Part shown: piece by piece, positions 7,505-16,076 of the stretch
Numbering within the stretch: position 1 is the stretch's first letter
Layout: each line of letters begins with the position of its first letter
Source of the DNA: JAYSYM01 sp964543475
GTDB lineage: Bacteria > Bdellovibrionota > Bdellovibrionia > Bdellovibrionales > JAMPXM01
Direction: 5' to 3'
Length of the DNA: 64,000 bases
Assembly: GCA_964543475.1 (NCBI GenBank)
Contig: CAZIYJ010000003.1
Coordinates: forward strand, 62,001 to 126,000
Made by a program: the position numbers and the translations under genes
Notes under the pieces: model-generated
The model's database searches: none
Seen by the model: the letters and a program-made list of their open reading frames with translations, nothing else
What the model was told of the DNA's origin: nothing

Positions 7505-9622
7505 CTAGCCCTTAGCTTCAGCCGCACGCTTCTCAAGATACTTCTTATGAAGTTCTTCTTGGATGTTGCGCGGAACAGCTGCGTAGCGAGCGAATTCCAT
7601 TGTGAATTCGCCTTTACCTTGAGTCGCAGAGCGGAGGTCAGTTGAGTAGCCGAACATTTCTGTTAACGGAACGTCAGCGCCTACTGTTACCGAGCCTTCG
7701 ATCGTAGAAGTTCCGGTGATCATGCCGCGGCGTTGGTTGATACCACCCATTACGGCACCTTGGAATTCTTCTGGAGCAACGGTCTCGAGCTTCATGATTG
7801 GCTCAAGAGCAGTTGGTTGAGCCGCAGAGTAGAACTCACGAAGAGCTGCCATTGCTGCGATCTTAAACGCTAAGTAGCTTGAGTCGACATCATGGTAAGA
7901 GCCGTCTGTTAAAGTTACTTTCATGCCCACGATAGGGAAGCCGATGAGAGTTCCTTTAGTCATTTGCTCTTGGAAGCCTTCGTCAACTGCCGGAATGAAT
8001 TCACGAGGAATACGACCACCGACAACTTTGTTTTCAAACTCGTAAGTCTTTTCAGAATCAACTGGCAATGGCTCGATACGGCCAGAAACTTTTGCGAACT
8101 GACCCGAACCACCGGTTTGCTTTTTGTGAGTGTAATCGAAGTCTGTCGCAGCTCCGATAGTCTCGCGGTAAGCAACTTGCGGTTTACCTGCGATCACTTC
8201 GCAGTTGAATTCGCGCTTCATACGCTCGATGTAAATCTCTAAGTGAAGTTCTCCCATTCCTGAGATGATCGTTTCAGCAGATTCTTCGTCGCGGTGAACG
8301 CGGAACGTAGGATCTTCTTTACGGAACTTCTGAAGTGCCTTCGAGAAGTTCGGAGCAGTCGCCTTATCTTTTGGCGAAACCGCCAAAGAGATAACCGCGT
8401 CTGGAACGTGCATCGAAGTCATTGAGTAGTTAAGTTCGCCATCAGTGAATGTATCGCCCGAGAAGCAATCAACACCGAAGAGAGCGACGATGTCGCCAGC
8501 TTCTGCTGCTTCGATATCTTCCATTGAGTCAGCGTGCATTTTCACAAGGCGCGGAACTTTAATTTTCTTTCGGTCACGCGTGTTGTGAATGAAGTCACCT
8601 TTAGCAACTTTACCTTGGTAAATGCGCATGTAAGTGAGCTGACCGTAACGGCCTTCATCTAATTTAAATGCATAACCGATGAACCCTTTTTTAGAGTCCG
8701 TTTGCACAGTTACTTTTTCGCCGCCCTTGTCGTTATCCATCGCTTCGTTAATTTTCTCAGTCGGGTTCGGGAGGTAATCGCGAATTCCGTCGAGAAGCTT
8801 TTGTACGCCACGGTTTTTGTAAGCTGAACCGCAGAATACAGGAACGAGTTGACGAGCAATCGTCACTTTACGAATGGCTGCTTTAAATTCTTCGTAGCTT
8901 GGCTCTTCTTCATTTAAGAATTTCTCTGCGATGCCTTCGTCATGGTCAGCAACTTTAGAGATTAATTCTGCACGGTATTCCTTAGCTTGATCCATTAGAT
9001 CAGCTGGGATTTCTTTTTCAGTGATGATCTCACCGTCTGAACCTGAGAAGTAGTAAGCTTTCATTCCAACTAGATCGATAACTCCTTCGAGTTTGTCTTC
9101 TAGGCCGATTGGAATTTGCGCCATAGCTGCATTCAAACGCAACTTTTCGCGAACCATTCCCATTACGCGGAATGGGTTTGCACCTGCGCGATCAAGTTTA
9201 TTAACGAATGCTAGGCGTGGAACGTTGTAACGCTTCATCTGTCGGTCAACGGTGATTGACTGAGATTGAACTCCAGCAACACCGCAAAGAACTAAGATTG
9301 CGCCATCGAGAACTCGAAGAGAGCGTTCAACTTCTACTGTGAAGTCAACGTGTCCCGGAGTATCGATGATGTTGATGTTTGTGTCGCCCCAGTGAACGTT
9401 CGTCGCTGCTGACTGAATCGTGATCCCTTTTTCTCTTTCGAGATCCATTGAATCCATTGTCGCGCCGACGCCGTCTTTTCCACGAACTTCGTGAATCTCG
9501 TGAATTCGACCAGTGTAGAACAAGATACGCTCGGTGAGAGTCGTCTTTCCTGAATCGATGTGGGCAGAAATTCCGATGTTACGGACTTTCTCTAAATTCC
9601 ATTCGTACGGTGTGCCAGCCAT
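7505..9622 (-). CDS. fusA: Translation elongation factor G, mitochondrial/spd-like type
   Basis: EF-G is the GTPase that drives tRNA-mRNA translocation on the ribosome. I start at ATG 9622 (MAGTPYEWN, AGGGAAA upstream), giving 705 residues; the longer frame adds 42 residues atypical of the family. AHIDSGKTT (20-28) is the P-loop with the EF-G-typical HIDSGKTT, followed by switch DTPGHVDF, NKLD and the SGMGELHLE region of domain III. The segment ALFGVDCFSGDTFTD followed by a HVPDAVIS-type stretch resembles mitochondrial EF-G1 and the spd group (spirochaetes, planctomycetes, deltaproteobacteria) more than E. coli FusA. The gene stands alone, away from the rpsL-rpsG-tuf operon, and ends at a clear terminator. 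Confidence 0.95.
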   Translation of the reverse strand: MAGTPYEWNLEKVRNIGISAHIDSGKTTLTERILFYTGRIHEIHEVRGKDGVGATMDSMDLEREKGITIQSAATNVHWGDTNINIIDTPGHVDFTVEVERSLRVLDGAILVLCGVAGVQSQSITVDRQMKRYNVPRLAFVNKLDRAGANPFRVMGMVREKLRLNAAMAQIPIGLEDKLEGVIDLVGMKAYYFSGSDGEIITEKEIPADLMDQAKEYRAELISKVADHDEGIAEKFLNEEEPSYEEFKAAIRKVTIARQLVPVFCGSAYKNRGVQKLLDGIRDYLPNPTEKINEAMDNDKGGEKVTVQTDSKKGFIGYAFKLDEGRYGQLTYMRIYQGKVAKGDFIHNTRDRKKIKVPRLVKMHADSMEDIEAAEAGDIVALFGVDCFSGDTFTDGELNYSMTSMHVPDAVISLAVSPKDKATAPNFSKALQKFRKEDPTFRVHRDEESAETIISGMGELHLEIYIERMKREFNCEVIAGKPQVAYRETIGAATDFDYTHKKQTGGSGQFAKVSGRIEPLPVDSEKTYEFENKVVGGRIPREFIPAVDEGFQEQMTKGTLIGFPIVGMKVTLTDGSYHDVDSSYLAFKIAAMAALREFYSAAQPTALEPIMKLETVAPEEFQGAVMGGINQRRGMITGTSTIEGSVTVGADVPLTEMFGYSTDLRSATQGKGEFTMEFARYAAVPRNIQEELHKKYLEKRAAEAKG

Positions 9623-9724
9623 TGAGCTTTCCCTTTGTTTTCTATCAGTTTTTTCAGAGGAAAGAAGGTGATAGCATGAGTTTTTGGGTGAGGCAAATTC
9701 TTGAATGTCGTAAGCTCGGTGTGA

Positions 9725-11230
9725 ATGACGAATCCGAATCTTAATCAAATTTTGCGGGACGTATTTGGTTTCTCTGGCTTTCGTGGAGCTCAGGAGAAGG
9801 TCGTCCGTGGGGTTTTGGAGGGGCGGTCTCAGCTTCTTGTCATGCCCACAGGTATGGGAAAATCGCTTTGTTATCAGCTACCTGCGCGTGTGATGGGTGG
9901 TTTGACGGTGGTCGTATCACCTTTAATTGCATTGATGAAAGATCAGGTCGACGCGGCGGTTGGCCGGGGATTGCGCGCTGCTTTTGTGAACTCGACCTTA
10001 GGTCGGGAGGAGCGGGAGGCGCGGTATCGGTCGTTGGCTTTGGGTCGGTTCGAGCTTTTATATGTGACGCCTGAGCGATTTCGGAAGCCTGATTTTATGG
10101 CAGCTTTGCAGGCGGCGATTGGTGTGCAGGGGCTTTCGCTTTTTGCGGTCGATGAGGCCCACTGTATTTCTTCGTGGGGTCATGATTTTAGGCCGGACTT
10201 TACTCGGTTGGGAGATGTGCGGCGGGAGCTTGGGTCGCCGGTGACATTGGCGCTGACGGCGACGGCTACGCCTGAAGTGCGCGCTGATATTTTGAAGCAA
10301 CTTGGGCTTGATGGTGAAGCTGCTGCGGACGTTATCAACGAAGGATTATCGCGGCCGAATTTGGCGATCGAAGTTCACTCGGTGCACGGGCTTGATGAAA
10401 AAATTCGTGCAGCCGTTGGATTACGATTCGCTGTCGGTGGTCCTGCAATTATTTATTTTTCGTTAGTGCAATCGCTGCGCGCGTTTTCGACAGAGCTATT
10501 TCGGTTGAACATTCCGCATGTGACTTACCACGGACAACTTCAAGATCGTGAACGACGTGTTAACCAAGAGCGATTTTTGGCGGCTCGGCCTGGCGATGCT
10601 GATTCATTAATTTTAGCGACGCCCGCATTTGGCTTGGGCGTTGATAAGCCTGATGTGCGAATGGTTTTGCACGCAGAGTTGCCCGGCTCGATCGAAGCTT
10701 ACTATCAGGAGATTGGGCGCGCAGGCCGAGACGGTTTGCCTTCTAGGTGCGCGTTGCTTTTTGATCCGGATGATATTTCGATTCAGAGCGATTTTTTGAA
10801 GTGGGCTAATCCTGACCCCGGATTTATTTCTTCGGTCTATAATTTGATCTCACGAAATGGCGATCGCATTCGCGCTGAAGGCTTTGATTATCTGCGCTCG
10901 CAAATGAATTTTTATAATCGTCGTGATTTTCGCGTTGAGACGGCTGTGAATTTATTGGAGAGATGGGATTCAGTGAAGGTTGTTTCTCCTCGCGAAATTG
11001 TGGCTTTGGAAGATCCTCCTGCAGAATTTTTGGATTCAGCAAAGTACGATTTGCGCTTTCGCGCTCAAGCTAAAAAACTTGCTGACCTTGCGGGCTTTGC
11101 GCAAAACGAATCGCATTGCCGAATGGTGATGATTCATACTTACTTTGGTGACAAGGTTTCCGCGCCGTGCGGAATCTGTGATTTCTGCCAGCGCGGGGGA
11201 AAGCCTCCCACGGAGACCGATCATGGCTGA
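9725..11230 (+). CDS. recQ: RecQ-family ATP-dependent DNA helicase
   Basis: RecQ helicases unwind DNA 3'-5' in recombination repair and fork restart. The 501-residue protein has Walker A MPTGMGKS (40-47) with the RecQ motif 0 FRGAQEKVV before it, the DEAH box VDEAHCISSWGHDFRP (about 142-157), TATATP, and the helicase C motif YYQEIGRAGRDG. The zinc-binding region ends with C..CGICDFC near residue 485. The HRDC domain found in E. coli RecQ is absent, so this is a short form. The aat gene starts inside its last codons (8-nt overlap), and an FKBP gene follows in the same operon. The divergent fusA start lies about 100 nt upstream. Confidence 0.95.
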   Translation: MTNPNLNQILRDVFGFSGFRGAQEKVVRGVLEGRSQLLVMPTGMGKSLCYQLPARVMGGLTVVVSPLIALMKDQVDAAVGRGLRAAFVNSTLGREEREARYRSLALGRFELLYVTPERFRKPDFMAALQAAIGVQGLSLFAVDEAHCISSWGHDFRPDFTRLGDVRRELGSPVTLALTATATPEVRADILKQLGLDGEAAADVINEGLSRPNLAIEVHSVHGLDEKIRAAVGLRFAVGGPAIIYFSLVQSLRAFSTELFRLNIPHVTYHGQLQDRERRVNQERFLAARPGDADSLILATPAFGLGVDKPDVRMVLHAELPGSIEAYYQEIGRAGRDGLPSRCALLFDPDDISIQSDFLKWANPDPGFISSVYNLISRNGDRIRAEGFDYLRSQMNFYNRRDFRVETAVNLLERWDSVKVVSPREIVALEDPPAEFLDSAKYDLRFRAQAKKLADLAGFAQNESHCRMVMIHTYFGDKVSAPCGICDFCQRGGKPPTETDHG

Positions 11231-11921
11231 TGAAGGCGGATTTATTTTTCCGGATCCTAATGATGCCGGCGAAGAAGGATTAGTTGGAATCGGTGCTGAC
11301 CTTTCGGTTGAGACGTTGCTCTCCGCGTACTCGAAAGGGATTTTTCCTTGGCCGCAGCCGGGGTATCCGCTGTTGTGGTTTTGTCCGCCTAAGCGTGGCG
11401 TGATTGATTTTGCGGAACTTCATATTTCGAAGTCATTGCGAAAAGAATTGCGCGCAGTTGAAACATCGGGACACAAAATTACTTTCAACAGTGCGTTTGC
11501 GGAGGTGATCGAGGCGTGTGCGTCGGTTCCACGCTCCCACGAAACTGGAACTTGGATTTTACCTGAAATGGTGAACGCGTACATTGCGTTTCACGATGCG
11601 GGGTACGCGCATTCGGTCGAGCTGCGTGATGCTGGTGGCGCTTTAGTCGGAGGCATGTACGGAGTTTTTGTGCGCGGAGTGTTTAGCGGCGAGAGTATGT
11701 TTTTTCGGCGCGACAATGCGTCGAAGATTTGTTTGCTTGCGATGATTTCTCGTTTGCGTTCGGCGGGTGTGTCGTGGATTGATACGCAGATGGTGACTCC
11801 GGTGGTGGAGCAGCTTGGTGGAAAGTTGATTTCTCGCGATGTGTTTTTAGAGCGTTTGCGTTCGAGTGATGCTAAAGTGGTTGTTGATTGGCGCAAGTCC
11901 TGGGAGGGCTTTTCGTTGTGA
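11223..11921 (+). CDS. aat: Leucyl/phenylalanyl-tRNA--protein transferase
   Basis: Aat transfers Leu or Phe from tRNA to proteins with N-terminal Lys or Arg, marking them for ClpAP degradation (N-degron pathway). The 232-residue protein starts at ATG 11223 with GGAG 7 nt upstream; the longer frame from 11145 would overlap recQ heavily. It shows FPDPNDAGEEGLVGIGADLS, LLSAYSKGIFPWPQPG, the LWFCPPKRGVI segment, the substrate-site GTWILPEMVNAY and GMYGVFVRGVFSGESMFF, all canonical. It is sandwiched between recQ and an FKBP gene with overlapping start and stop codons. Confidence 0.95.
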   Translation: MADEGGFIFPDPNDAGEEGLVGIGADLSVETLLSAYSKGIFPWPQPGYPLLWFCPPKRGVIDFAELHISKSLRKELRAVETSGHKITFNSAFAEVIEACASVPRSHETGTWILPEMVNAYIAFHDAGYAHSVELRDAGGALVGGMYGVFVRGVFSGESMFFRRDNASKICLLAMISRLRSAGVSWIDTQMVTPVVEQLGGKLISRDVFLERLRSSDAKVVVDWRKSWEGFSL

Positions 11922-12436
11922 GTGGTAGTGTTGTTGTTGCTCCTGATAAAGTTGTGACTGTTGCGTATCGTCTAACTGACGAAGAAGGTCGTTTGCTTGA
12001 AGAGCGAACGGCTGAAGAGCCTGCGGTGTTTGTCGTTGGGCGCGATCAGATTTTACATGCTTTAGAGCGCGCGTTGATGGGGCAAACTCCTGGTTATTCT
12101 TGTGTAGTGTCGGTTGGACCACGCGACGGCTTCGGCGAATATCGTGAAGACTTAATTATGGAAATGCCGCGGGATAATTTTCCTCCGGGCGTTGAGATCG
12201 TTGAAGAGATGAAGTTTAACACTGTGGGGCCGAATGGTTTACCTGCGGTGATTCGAGTGATTTCGGTGGAAGATGATATTGTCGTCGTTGATGGCAACCA
12301 TCCACTCGCCGGAATGTCTTTGATTTTTGATGTGCGGATTTTGCGGGTGCGCGATGCTTTGCCTGAGGAGCTCGCCAGTGGTGAGCCTTTGGACGACGAT
12401 GATGGCAATGATCCGGAGCGGTCAGATTTACACTAG
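11918..12436 (+). CDS. FKBP-type peptidyl-prolyl isomerase, SlyD-like
   Basis: SlyD-type proteins catalyse proline isomerisation and act as chaperones in the cytoplasm. GTG 11918 overlaps the aat stop (GTGA) and has GGGAGG upstream, giving 172 residues. The pattern KVVTVAYRLTDEEG..LEE, then GRDQILHALERALMGQTPG and PRDGFGEYREDL, followed by an inserted 'flap' domain (about 85-125) and a return strand with HPLAGMSLIFDV, is the SlyD arrangement. The C-terminus is short and acidic (DDDDGNDPE) and lacks the histidine/cysteine-rich nickel tail of E. coli SlyD, so a nickel role is unlikely. Confidence 0.85.
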   Translation: MSGSVVVAPDKVVTVAYRLTDEEGRLLEERTAEEPAVFVVGRDQILHALERALMGQTPGYSCVVSVGPRDGFGEYREDLIMEMPRDNFPPGVEIVEEMKFNTVGPNGLPAVIRVISVEDDIVVVDGNHPLAGMSLIFDVRILRVRDALPEELASGEPLDDDDGNDPERSDLH

Positions 12437-12657
12437 GTTTTTTGTTTTGGTCGTCCGATTTTCGTTTTTTGAATTCCTTTAAATGCTTCTGATTTGGATT
12501 TGATGCTGGCGCGGGTTGTGCTTCGTCGCTTGTCACCTCCTCCGGCTGGGGCAATCAATTTATCCTTTTGATTTAAATCAGCGTGCTCTCGGCCGGAGGG
12601 ATATTTCTTTTCCTTCGGTAGTTAGCGTGTGGCTAGCTAAGGCGAAGTCCTTGCGAG
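12437..12657. other. Gap with a possible decayed reading frame
   Basis: A 62-codon minus-strand frame without an ATG (open from 12621 to its stop at 12433-12435) encodes a lysine-rich tail (ending KIGRPKQKT) and could be the end of a lost gene. I cannot identify it. No promoter, terminator or RNA gene is convincing here. Confidence 0.2.
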
Positions 12658-12707
12658 GGCCACTCCGAGTTTCGTCAAGGTATGGGTTGACGAAACTCGG
12701 AGTGGCC
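12658..12707. repeat. Perfect 21-bp inverted repeat with 8-nt loop
   Basis: Left arm 12658-12678 (GGCCACTCCGAGTTTCGTCA plus A) and right arm 12687-12707 are exact complements around GGTATGGG. No T-run follows. It lies 80 nt before the start of the mobile-mystery-A-like gene. A second small palindrome, GTTGA/TCAAC, is at 12735-12748. The long hairpin could be a transposon-end-like structure, a strong attenuator or an operator; the sequence alone does not decide. Confidence 0.8.
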
Positions 12708-12787
12708 TTTGAGAGGTTGAGGACAAGACAACCCGTTGAGAAATCAACGATAAAGCGTAAGTGCAAAGTAAATGACGGAGTGAAGAC

Positions 12788-13384
12788 ATGCCATGGACTG
12801 GGGTTGAGTTTTGTTTTCTTCATAAGAATTGGAGGACTGATCCGAACCCGTTGAGGGACGATGAGATTCAGACCGCGTATGAAAAATGGTTGAGAACATA
12901 CCGACACCGTCGGTCTGATCAGTTTGTTGTTGAGTTCCTGATGGTCGGTACGACTGACTTAGTGTCTCCCGAAGACAAGGAGCTAATACCGCTTCCGGAA
13001 GAGAGACTCCGAGTAGCTAGAACGGCGTTGCTCTACTCTCTGCGATCGGCGGCGGAGAAAATAAAAGTGACGAAACAGCAGTATCAATCATTTGAAAAAG
13101 CGGAAGCGAACGGAACGATCACAATCAATAGTTTGAAAAAGGCTGCGGAGGCGATTGATTGTGAACTTGTCTATGCGATTCGCCCGAAAGTAAGAAAGCC
13201 TTATTCAAGAGTTGTCTGGGAGAAGCTCGCTGAGCCAAACCTCGAGCAGAAATCGCTATTCAAGCAAGTTGCGATGTTTCGGCCGAACTTGCTGAATTGG
13301 TATATTGCGCGACAAGGAGACGATCAGGAATTTCGTAAAAAGCATGGTTGGAGTAAAAGGCTTCCGTATTTTCCGCGGATATAG
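12788..13384 (+). CDS. Helix-turn-helix protein resembling mobile mystery protein A
   Basis: The start at ATG 12788 has GGAG 7 nt upstream. Residues 75-130 (RTALLYSLRSAAEKIKVTKQ, then SFEKAEANGTITINSLKKAA and EAIDCELVYAI) follow the XRE-type domain of mobile mystery protein A, including the diagnostic 'AxGTITxxxLxxAAxAxDCELVYA' run. The N-terminal 70 residues are atypical (WTGVEFCFLHKNWRTDPNPL), and the C-terminal 60 are basic and unassigned. Mobile mystery protein A is normally paired with a Fic-domain protein B. No Fic gene (HPFxxGNG) follows, so this is an orphan antitoxin-like regulator. The hairpin upstream suggests a mobile cassette. Confidence 0.65.
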   Translation: MPWTGVEFCFLHKNWRTDPNPLRDDEIQTAYEKWLRTYRHRRSDQFVVEFLMVGTTDLVSPEDKELIPLPEERLRVARTALLYSLRSAAEKIKVTKQQYQSFEKAEANGTITINSLKKAAEAIDCELVYAIRPKVRKPYSRVVWEKLAEPNLEQKSLFKQVAMFRPNLLNWYIARQGDDQEFRKKHGWSKRLPYFPRI

Positions 13385-13398
13385 AGATGCCAAAAAAG

Positions 13399-13938
13399 CT
13401 AGCGGAACCAGGCGATCCATTGTTGTGGAGTCGTGCTTAAGAACATGAAGAGGCTAAACAAAGCGACGCTGCTTAGAGAGAAGAGCACCAAAGCTTTGCG
13501 GTGCATTTCTTCTGGGAGAGTTGTGACGTGAATTGTTTCGTGACCTTCGGTTGCGGGCATTGAGCTTTCGAGAGCTTTGGCCCAAGCAGAAGGTAAGTGT
13601 CTGAAGGTAACGGCAACTTCGGTGATGAATTGATCGCCGTGATCGGGGTGCCACTCTTTTCGATGGTCGACGCGAGTGACGGTTGCAAAGCAGGCGATTT
13701 GTTTGCCTGACGGAATTTTGAATTCGATTTTGATGACGTCGCCTTCGTCGAGGCCGCTGCCCGGAACTTCGGTGTTGAAGACTGTGAATTTTAAGCCAGT
13801 TGTTGAAACGTCGCGGAGTTGAGTTTCAAAAGCGCTACCGCGGGTTTGCATAAGAGCAAATCGCATTTGGTTGTCGTCGTTTGCACGAAGAGTGTAGCGA
13901 GGGGCGCGCGGATAAAATCGTGAAGATGCTGCTGACAT
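13399..13938 (-). CDS. PilZ-domain protein with C-terminal membrane helix
   Basis: PilZ domains typically bind cyclic di-GMP and control motility, exopolysaccharide or predation functions. I use ATG 13938 (MSAASSRFY); a TTG 13 codons earlier is possible. Residues 10-125 contain RAPRYTLRANDD, LRDVSTTGLKFTVF (the D/NxSxxG-like second motif), a basic segment and VAVTFRHLPSA, fitting the PilZ barrel. The expected RxxxR lead is present only loosely (RFYPRAPR), so c-di-GMP binding is not certain. Near the C-terminus ALVLFSLSSVALFSLFMFL forms a transmembrane helix. It lies downstream of thiL in the same orientation. Confidence 0.78.
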   Translation of the reverse strand: MSAASSRFYPRAPRYTLRANDDNQMRFALMQTRGSAFETQLRDVSTTGLKFTVFNTEVPGSGLDEGDVIKIEFKIPSGKQIACFATVTRVDHRKEWHPDHGDQFITEVAVTFRHLPSAWAKALESSMPATEGHETIHVTTLPEEMHRKALVLFSLSSVALFSLFMFLSTTPQQWIAWFR

Positions 13939-14003
13939 ACTACTTTGTCGGCGCTCAAATGCCGGGACTGAAGCCAAATTCCGAGAGTTTCTGAGGCTGC
14001 GCG

Positions 14004-15026
14004 CTACTTTTTAAAATGATCCCAGCCGCGAGGTTGAAGCTCGTGGAGATTGTCGTTTTTATCGACGAGAATTACGTTTCCTTCAGCGGGAGTGGTGATT
14101 CCGATGACGCTGAACATTGAGTCGATTGTCTCAGGCTGAGACGATGCGAGCTGCTCCCACAGAACTGCGTCGGCGGTGAAGAGGAGTTGGTAGTCTTCTC
14201 CTCCATATAAAGCGAGATCTAGTGCGCTTAATTCGAATCGGTCGGCGTACTCGCGAACAGCCGGGTGAATTGGAATCGCTTCTTCTAAAATTTCGAATCC
14301 AACGTGCGATTGGTGGGCGAGGTGGTGGACTTCGCTGCTGAGGGAGTCGCTGATGTCGATCATTGAAGTGACTAGCGTTGATGAGAGATCACCAGTTGCG
14401 GTGAAATCTAATTTTTTAAGCGCATCGAAACGAGCAGACGGAAGTAAGTGGAGTCTTCTTAAGAGTGTCCAGCGTGGGTCGTCTTTAAGGCCTTGCTCGA
14501 GTGAGTGAAGGCCTGCGGCTGAGCCGCCGAGTTCGCCCGTTACAATTAGTAGATCGCCGGGCTTTGCGCCTTTTCGTAAGTAAGGCTTGCCGCGCAGTTC
14601 GCCGACGACGCTCACGTCGATAAATGTAGTCGAAGGAGATTTGCTGAGATCACCGCCGATGATTTCTACGCCATGTTCACTCGCCGTGCGTGCGAAGCCT
14701 TTGTAAAGTTCGACGTGATAATTTTCGGGAAGGTCAGAGGCGAGGGCTAGCGAAACTGTGGCGTAGAGGGGTTTTCCGTTCATGGCGGCGATGTCGCTGA
14801 GAGGGCGCGATAAAGCTTTCATTGCGATTTCTTGCGGCGAGGCCCAATCGCGACGAAAGTGGACACCTTCGATCATGAGGTCGCTACAAAAAAGTAAACT
14901 GCCGGAAGGCGCGCGTAGAACTGCGGTGTCGTCTCCGATACCTACAGTGACATTTGAAGAGGGAGTCGGTAAATGGCGAGTCATCTCTTCGATTTTTTGA
15001 AATTCGGGGCCTAAGCGACTTCTCAT
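14004..15026 (-). CDS. thiL: Thiamine-monophosphate kinase
   Basis: ThiL phosphorylates thiamine monophosphate to thiamine pyrophosphate, the active cofactor, using ATP. The 340-residue protein is near family length. It shows VTVGIGDDTAVLRAP (27-41), a ligand-binding loop, SDLMIEGVHFRRDWASPQEI, the conserved ALSRPLSDIAAMNGKP, GGDLSKSP, and GGEDYQLLFTA near the C-terminus, all typical of ThiL in the PurM/SelD superfamily. A DISDSL motif is present (MIDISDSLSSE). It is divergent from pdxH with 30 nt between starts, so the two cofactor genes share a promoter region. Confidence 0.95.
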   Translation of the reverse strand: MRSRLGPEFQKIEEMTRHLPTPSSNVTVGIGDDTAVLRAPSGSLLFCSDLMIEGVHFRRDWASPQEIAMKALSRPLSDIAAMNGKPLYATVSLALASDLPENYHVELYKGFARTASEHGVEIIGGDLSKSPSTTFIDVSVVGELRGKPYLRKGAKPGDLLIVTGELGGSAAGLHSLEQGLKDDPRWTLLRRLHLLPSARFDALKKLDFTATGDLSSTLVTSMIDISDSLSSEVHHLAHQSHVGFEILEEAIPIHPAVREYADRFELSALDLALYGGEDYQLLFTADAVLWEQLASSQPETIDSMFSVIGITTPAEGNVILVDKNDNLHELQPRGWDHFKK

Positions 15027-15056
15027 TAACTAAACGTTAGCGTACTATCTTCGTCG

Positions 15057-15677
15057 ATGGCTACAAAAGAAGGCGCACTAATTTTACCAAGTAACCCCTT
15101 AGATGGGTTTTTAGAGTGGTTTGATGCTGCGGTGGCGGCGCAAGTCGCTGAACCGACGGCGATGACGCTTGCAACGTGTGTTGATAACAAGCCCTCAGCG
15201 CGCATTGTTCTTTATAAAGGTGTTGTTGATAGCGCTTTGATGTTCGTGACGAATTACGAGTCGCGAAAATCTAAGGAGCTCGATAAAAATCCGAACGTGG
15301 CACTTGTGTTTCATTGGCAACCTTTGGGTCGGCAGATTCGAGTCGAGGGTCGCGTGACGAAGCTTTCTAGAGAAAAGTCTGAGGAGTATTTCGCTGGGCG
15401 ACCGCGCGGAAGCCAAATTGGTGCGTGGTCTTCTCCGCAGAGCAAAGTGATTGATGATCGCGAAGATTTGCTCGCTGAAGTTCGTGCGAATGAAAAGCGA
15501 TTTGAAGGAAAAGAAGTTCCTTGTCCACCCAATTGGGGCGGATGGCTCGTTGAGCCTTCAGTGATCGAGTTTTGGGAAGAACGCGAATTCCGCGTGCACG
15601 AACGCTTGCGCTTCACGCGCGCAAGCGGCACAGCCGGTGCTGCCGCAGCCTGGAAACGCGAACGCCTCGCGCCCTAG
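15057..15677 (+). CDS. pdxH: Pyridoxamine 5'-phosphate oxidase
   Basis: PdxH uses FMN and oxygen to make pyridoxal 5'-phosphate from pyridoxine or pyridoxamine phosphate. The 206-residue protein has the family signatures EPTAMTLATC, SARIVLYKGVVD, FVTNYESRKSKELD, FHWQPLGRQIRVEG and the C-terminal CPPNWGGW with VHERLRFTR, which form the FMN and PLP sites. It is of usual length and complete. It is divergent from thiL. A 37-nt dispersed repeat begins 3 nt after its stop. Confidence 0.95.
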   Translation: MATKEGALILPSNPLDGFLEWFDAAVAAQVAEPTAMTLATCVDNKPSARIVLYKGVVDSALMFVTNYESRKSKELDKNPNVALVFHWQPLGRQIRVEGRVTKLSREKSEEYFAGRPRGSQIGAWSSPQSKVIDDREDLLAEVRANEKRFEGKEVPCPPNWGGWLVEPSVIEFWEEREFRVHERLRFTRASGTAGAAAAWKRERLAP

Positions 15678-15680
15678 CAA

Positions 15681-15719
15681 AATGACACACTATTGCTACA
15701 CTCTGGTAGCAGCTACCAG
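15681..15719 (+). repeat. 37-nt dispersed repeat, copy 1
   Basis: Positions 15681-15717 match the reverse complement of 23467-23503 at 36 of 37 positions. The end of the element is palindromic: CTGGTAGC and GCTACCAG flank a single A (15703-15719). It lies between the convergent pdxH and HIT genes. Confidence 0.7.
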
Positions 15720-15723
15720 CGGG

Positions 15724-16062
15724 TTAGCCTGGGGGCCATTCGAGGGGGCGGCCGCCGATAATATGAACATGAATGTGGAAGACTGTTTGGCCGGCGTAGC
15801 CGTTGGTGTTGACGACTAAGCGGTAGCCATCGGCCGCGATTCCTTCTTGGCGCGCGATCTCGGCAGCTTTTAGCATGACGTGGCCTAAGATTTCTTTGTC
15901 GGCTTCGGTGGCTGTGTCCATCGACGCGATTTCTTTTTTAGGAATTACTAAAATGTGAGTTGGTGCTTGTGGGTTCACGTCTCTAAACGCCAAACATTTA
16001 TCGTCTTCGAACACGATTTTAGCGGGAATCTCGCGATTAATAATTTTTGTGAAGATAGTCAT
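15724..16062 (-). CDS. HIT-family nucleotide hydrolase (HinT-like)
   Basis: HinT-type enzymes hydrolyse nucleoside phosphoramidates and aminoacyl-adenylates in the cytosol. I use ATG 16062 (MTIFTKIINREIPAKIVFED); the longer frame adds a family-foreign N-terminus. Thus 112 residues, normal for HinT. The catalytic triad motif HIHVH lies at residues 96-100 and is preceded by NTNGYAGQTVF; the strand APTHILVIPKK is also typical. It follows the OsmC gene by 14 nt, so they probably form one operon. Its stop is close to the dispersed repeat. Confidence 0.92.
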   Translation of the reverse strand: MTIFTKIINREIPAKIVFEDDKCLAFRDVNPQAPTHILVIPKKEIASMDTATEADKEILGHVMLKAAEIARQEGIAADGYRLVVNTNGYAGQTVFHIHVHIIGGRPLEWPPG

Positions 16063-16076
16063 ATTGGCAGATCCTC

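Noticed and set aside
12620..12710. Integron attC site suggested by the long hairpin and GTTAGC
   Set aside because: No paired R and L boxes in the right order, and no integrase nearby.
12516..12907. Overlapping frames on both strands around the 21-bp hairpin
   Set aside because: They arise from the palindrome itself; codon use and product are unconvincing compared with the gene at 12788.
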